Positions 5,745 through 6,625 of a stretch of 6,625 bases of DNA are shown piece after piece. The DNA lies in contig JAUWZB010000047.1 of NCBI GenBank assembly GCA_030615555.1, positions 1 to 6,625 on the forward strand, given 5' to 3'. How positions within the stretch are numbered: position 1 is the stretch's first letter; every line of letters starts with the position of its first letter. The stretch comes from Dehalococcoidales bacterium. Lineage in GTDB: Bacteria > Chloroflexota > Dehalococcoidia > E44-bin15. The position numbers were made by a program, and so were the translations under genes. Below the pieces are notes generated by a model. That model saw nothing but the letters and a program-made list of their open reading frames with translations. It did no database searches and had not been told where the DNA came from.

Positions 5745-5824
5745 GAGCTTCCTCCTTGGTTTATTAAAGCTGTCATAAGCACCTCCTCTAATGCGATTTC
5801 ATCAACAACCACGTTATCCCCCAT
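5741..5824 (-). CDS. Possible 27-codon leader ORF overlapping the cvpA start
   Basis: A 27-residue frame opens with ATG at 5824-5822 and ends in TGA at 5743-5741, overlapping the cvpA ATG by four bases. The first ATG is only about 3-5 bases after the transcription start predicted from the cvpA promoter, so it would be nearly leaderless. An internal in-frame ATG at 5776-5774 has a strong AGAGGAGGTG just before it and would give MTALINQGGSS. Either form could couple ribosomes into cvpA. I do not recognise the peptide. It could equally be chance within a leader sequence. Confidence 0.25.
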   Translation of the reverse strand: MGDNVVVDEIALEEVLMTALINQGGSS

Positions 5825-5834
5825 TCGCCCGTAC

Positions 5835-5864
5835 ATTTTAACATATCCGAAAGCACCAAGACAA
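5835..5864 (-). promoter_or_regulatory. Extended -10 promoter of cvpA
   Basis: On the minus strand, TTGTCT (5864-5859), an 18-base spacer and TAAAAT (5840-5835) form a plausible promoter, with a TG one base before the -10. Transcription would begin near 5828, about 84 bases before the cvpA ATG. It stands back to back with the fur promoter, with 13 bases between the two -35 elements. Confidence 0.55.
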
Positions 5865-5877
5865 AAATTTAAGGGCC

Positions 5878-5906
5878 TTGCCAAGCAGGGAGAAGGGTGA
5901 TATAAT
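5878..5906 (+). promoter_or_regulatory. Extended -10 promoter of fur-feoA
   Basis: TTGCCA (5878-5883), a 17-base spacer and a perfect TATAAT (5901-5906), preceded by TGA (extended -10), form one of the strongest promoter matches in the window. The start falls near 5913, leaving a leader of about 46 bases. This also rules out TTG 5878 as the fur start, because that frame would run through the promoter itself. Confidence 0.75.
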
Positions 5907-5912
5907 TTTATT

Positions 5913-5931
5913 GCAAATGCTTCTCATTTTC
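5913..5931 (+). promoter_or_regulatory. Fur box at the fur transcription start
   Basis: The 19 bases GCAAATGCTTCTCATTTTC read GAAAATGAGAAGCATTTGC on the other strand, matching 14 of 19 positions of the classical Fur box GATAATGATAATCATTATC. The core is a perfect inverted repeat, AAATG-CTTCT-CATTT (5915-5929). It covers about +1 to +19 of the predicted fur transcript, where a bound repressor would block initiation or promoter escape. Binding is inferred from sequence; the position and the iron-gene context make it credible. Confidence 0.6.
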
Positions 5932-5958
5932 GATTACTATCTGGGAGGAAACGGGATC

Positions 5959-6363
5959 ATGGTAGAAAAACTAAAGGGGCAGCGGGTCACCAGTCAACGA
6001 AGGTTGCTTCTCGACATTTTACGCCGCTCGGAAGGTCACCTCGATGCCGATGAGCTCTATCGCCTGGCCAAGGAGCGGGAACCACGCCTCAGTCTCTCCA
6101 CGGTCTATCGCGCCCTCAGCCTGTTTAAGGAGCTGGGGCTGGTGGAGGAGCGGCACTTCGCCGAGGAGCATCATCATTATGAGGTCAAGAGGGAAAGGGA
6201 ACATCACCATTTAATCTGCCTGGGCTGCGGCAAGGTGATCGAGTTTGAGTACCCCTTGACCAAGCGGATGAAGGAGGATGTAAGCCGGCAATGTGGCTTC
6301 GAGATCCTGAACGCTTCGGTTTCTCTGGAGGGCTACTGTGAGCGGTGCCGCGAGGAGCATTAG
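5959..6363 (+). CDS. fur: Fur family metalloregulator, probably the ferric uptake regulator
   Basis: This is a cytoplasmic DNA-binding repressor that senses metal, most likely Fe(II). The 134 residues contain an N-terminal winged helix (about 4-75: GQRVTSQRRLLLDIL, DELYRLAKE, LSLSTVYRALSLFKELGLV). A dimerization and metal-binding half follows with HHHYE (71-75), HHHLICLGCGKVIEFE (82-97) and a C-terminal YCERC. The structural zinc site is Cys87/Cys90 plus Cys127/Cys130. The His-rich segment and CGKVIEFE resemble E. coli Fur closely; Zur or PerR cannot be fully excluded. ATG 5959 is chosen because GGGAGG lies ten bases upstream and the family N-terminus starts here; a longer frame from 5878 would translate the promoter and Fur box. 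It is followed after 30 bases by feoA, so it probably controls an iron-uptake operon and itself. Confidence 0.93.
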   Translation: MVEKLKGQRVTSQRRLLLDILRRSEGHLDADELYRLAKEREPRLSLSTVYRALSLFKELGLVEERHFAEEHHHYEVKREREHHHLICLGCGKVIEFEYPLTKRMKEDVSRQCGFEILNASVSLEGYCERCREEH

Positions 6364-6393
6364 AAAAAGAGATAACTCCTGGAAAGGGGTCCT

Positions 6394-6625
6394 GTGAACG
6401 CAAAGAGGCAAGTAACGGTGCACCAGATGCAGGCAGGGCAATCGGGAACGGTGGTTCAGATCTTGGGGGGACACGGCCTAGTCGATCGCCTCCATTCCAT
6501 GGGCATCAGACCGGGTAAGCGGATAACCAAGGTAAGCGCGATGTTTATGCGGGGCCCGGTGACCCTCCAGGTAGGTCGAGCCCAGGTTGCCATCGGCTTT
6601 GGTATGGCGGGCAAGATCATGGTTG
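6394..6625 (+). CDS. feoA: FeoA-type ferrous iron transport protein (3' end cut by window edge)
   Basis: FeoA is a small cytoplasmic SH3-like protein that works with the FeoB Fe(II) transporter. The 77 visible codons are almost a full FeoA (usual length about 75-90). Hallmarks are SGTVVQILGGHG (17-28), RLHSMGIRPGKRI (32-44), RGPVTLQVGRAQVAIGFGMA (53-72) and the terminal GKIMV. The GTG start has AAAGGGG four bases upstream and lies 30 bases after the fur stop, so it is probably in the same transcript. feoB would be expected next, outside the window; that is inference from family context. The Fur box upstream suggests repression when iron is sufficient. Confidence 0.92.
   Translation, partial: MNAKRQVTVHQMQAGQSGTVVQILGGHGLVDRLHSMGIRPGKRITKVSAMFMRGPVTLQVGRAQVAIGFGMAGKIMV

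Noticed and set aside
5878..6363. Longer 161-residue Fur frame from TTG 5878
   Set aside because: The extra N-terminus overlaps the -35, -10 and Fur box and has no family similarity. ATG 5959 with GGGAGG upstream fits the Fur family start.

Overview
This window looks like ordinary chromosome from a bacterium with moderate GC content, probably a Chloroflexota of the Dehalococcoidia type. That placement is an inference from the style of the GreA, RsmD, HtrA-like and FeoA proteins, the GTG/TTG starts and the gene mix; no rRNA or other decisive marker is present. There are ten supported genes: lysS (cut by the left edge), greA, an HtrA-like protease, rsmD, coaD, a YfhL-type ferredoxin, a SAM methyltransferase of unknown substrate, cvpA, fur, and feoA (cut by the right edge). 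I see no mobile element, CRISPR array, tRNA or rRNA.

Layout. Positions 1-1684 (minus strand) hold a greA-lysS operon in which the greA stop and the lysS GTG start share one base. A 179-base divergent intergenic region carries back-to-back sigma70-like promoters for greA and for the HtrA-like protease (1864-2898, plus). The protease is followed by a second plus-strand group, rsmD-coaD-ferredoxin (2982-4422), with its own promoter-like sequence. Between coaD and the ferredoxin lies a 137-base leader with a very strong but unassigned Shine-Dalgarno sequence and a small A/T-rich hairpin. The ferredoxin converges with the methyltransferase (4430-5182, minus), leaving only 7 bases. The methyltransferase sits downstream of cvpA (5259-5744, minus). 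A second divergent region drives cvpA leftwards and fur-feoA rightwards.

How the genes fit together. greA-lysS and rsmD-coaD are housekeeping: transcript cleavage, lysine tRNA charging, 16S rRNA methylation and CoA synthesis. The ferredoxin shares a CoA-gene neighbourhood with homologues in distant bacteria. fur-feoA is an iron-uptake unit. A 19-bp sequence with 14 matches to the classical Fur box lies on the predicted fur transcription start, so fur is probably autoregulated.

No undescribed multi-gene system is evident. The most interesting points are local: GreA has lost both acidic tip residues needed for transcript cleavage; RsmD has GPPY in place of the catalytic (D/N)PPY; the Fur box sits on the fur start site; there is an orphan strong Shine-Dalgarno sequence and mini-ORF after coaD; and a tiny ORF overlaps the cvpA start.
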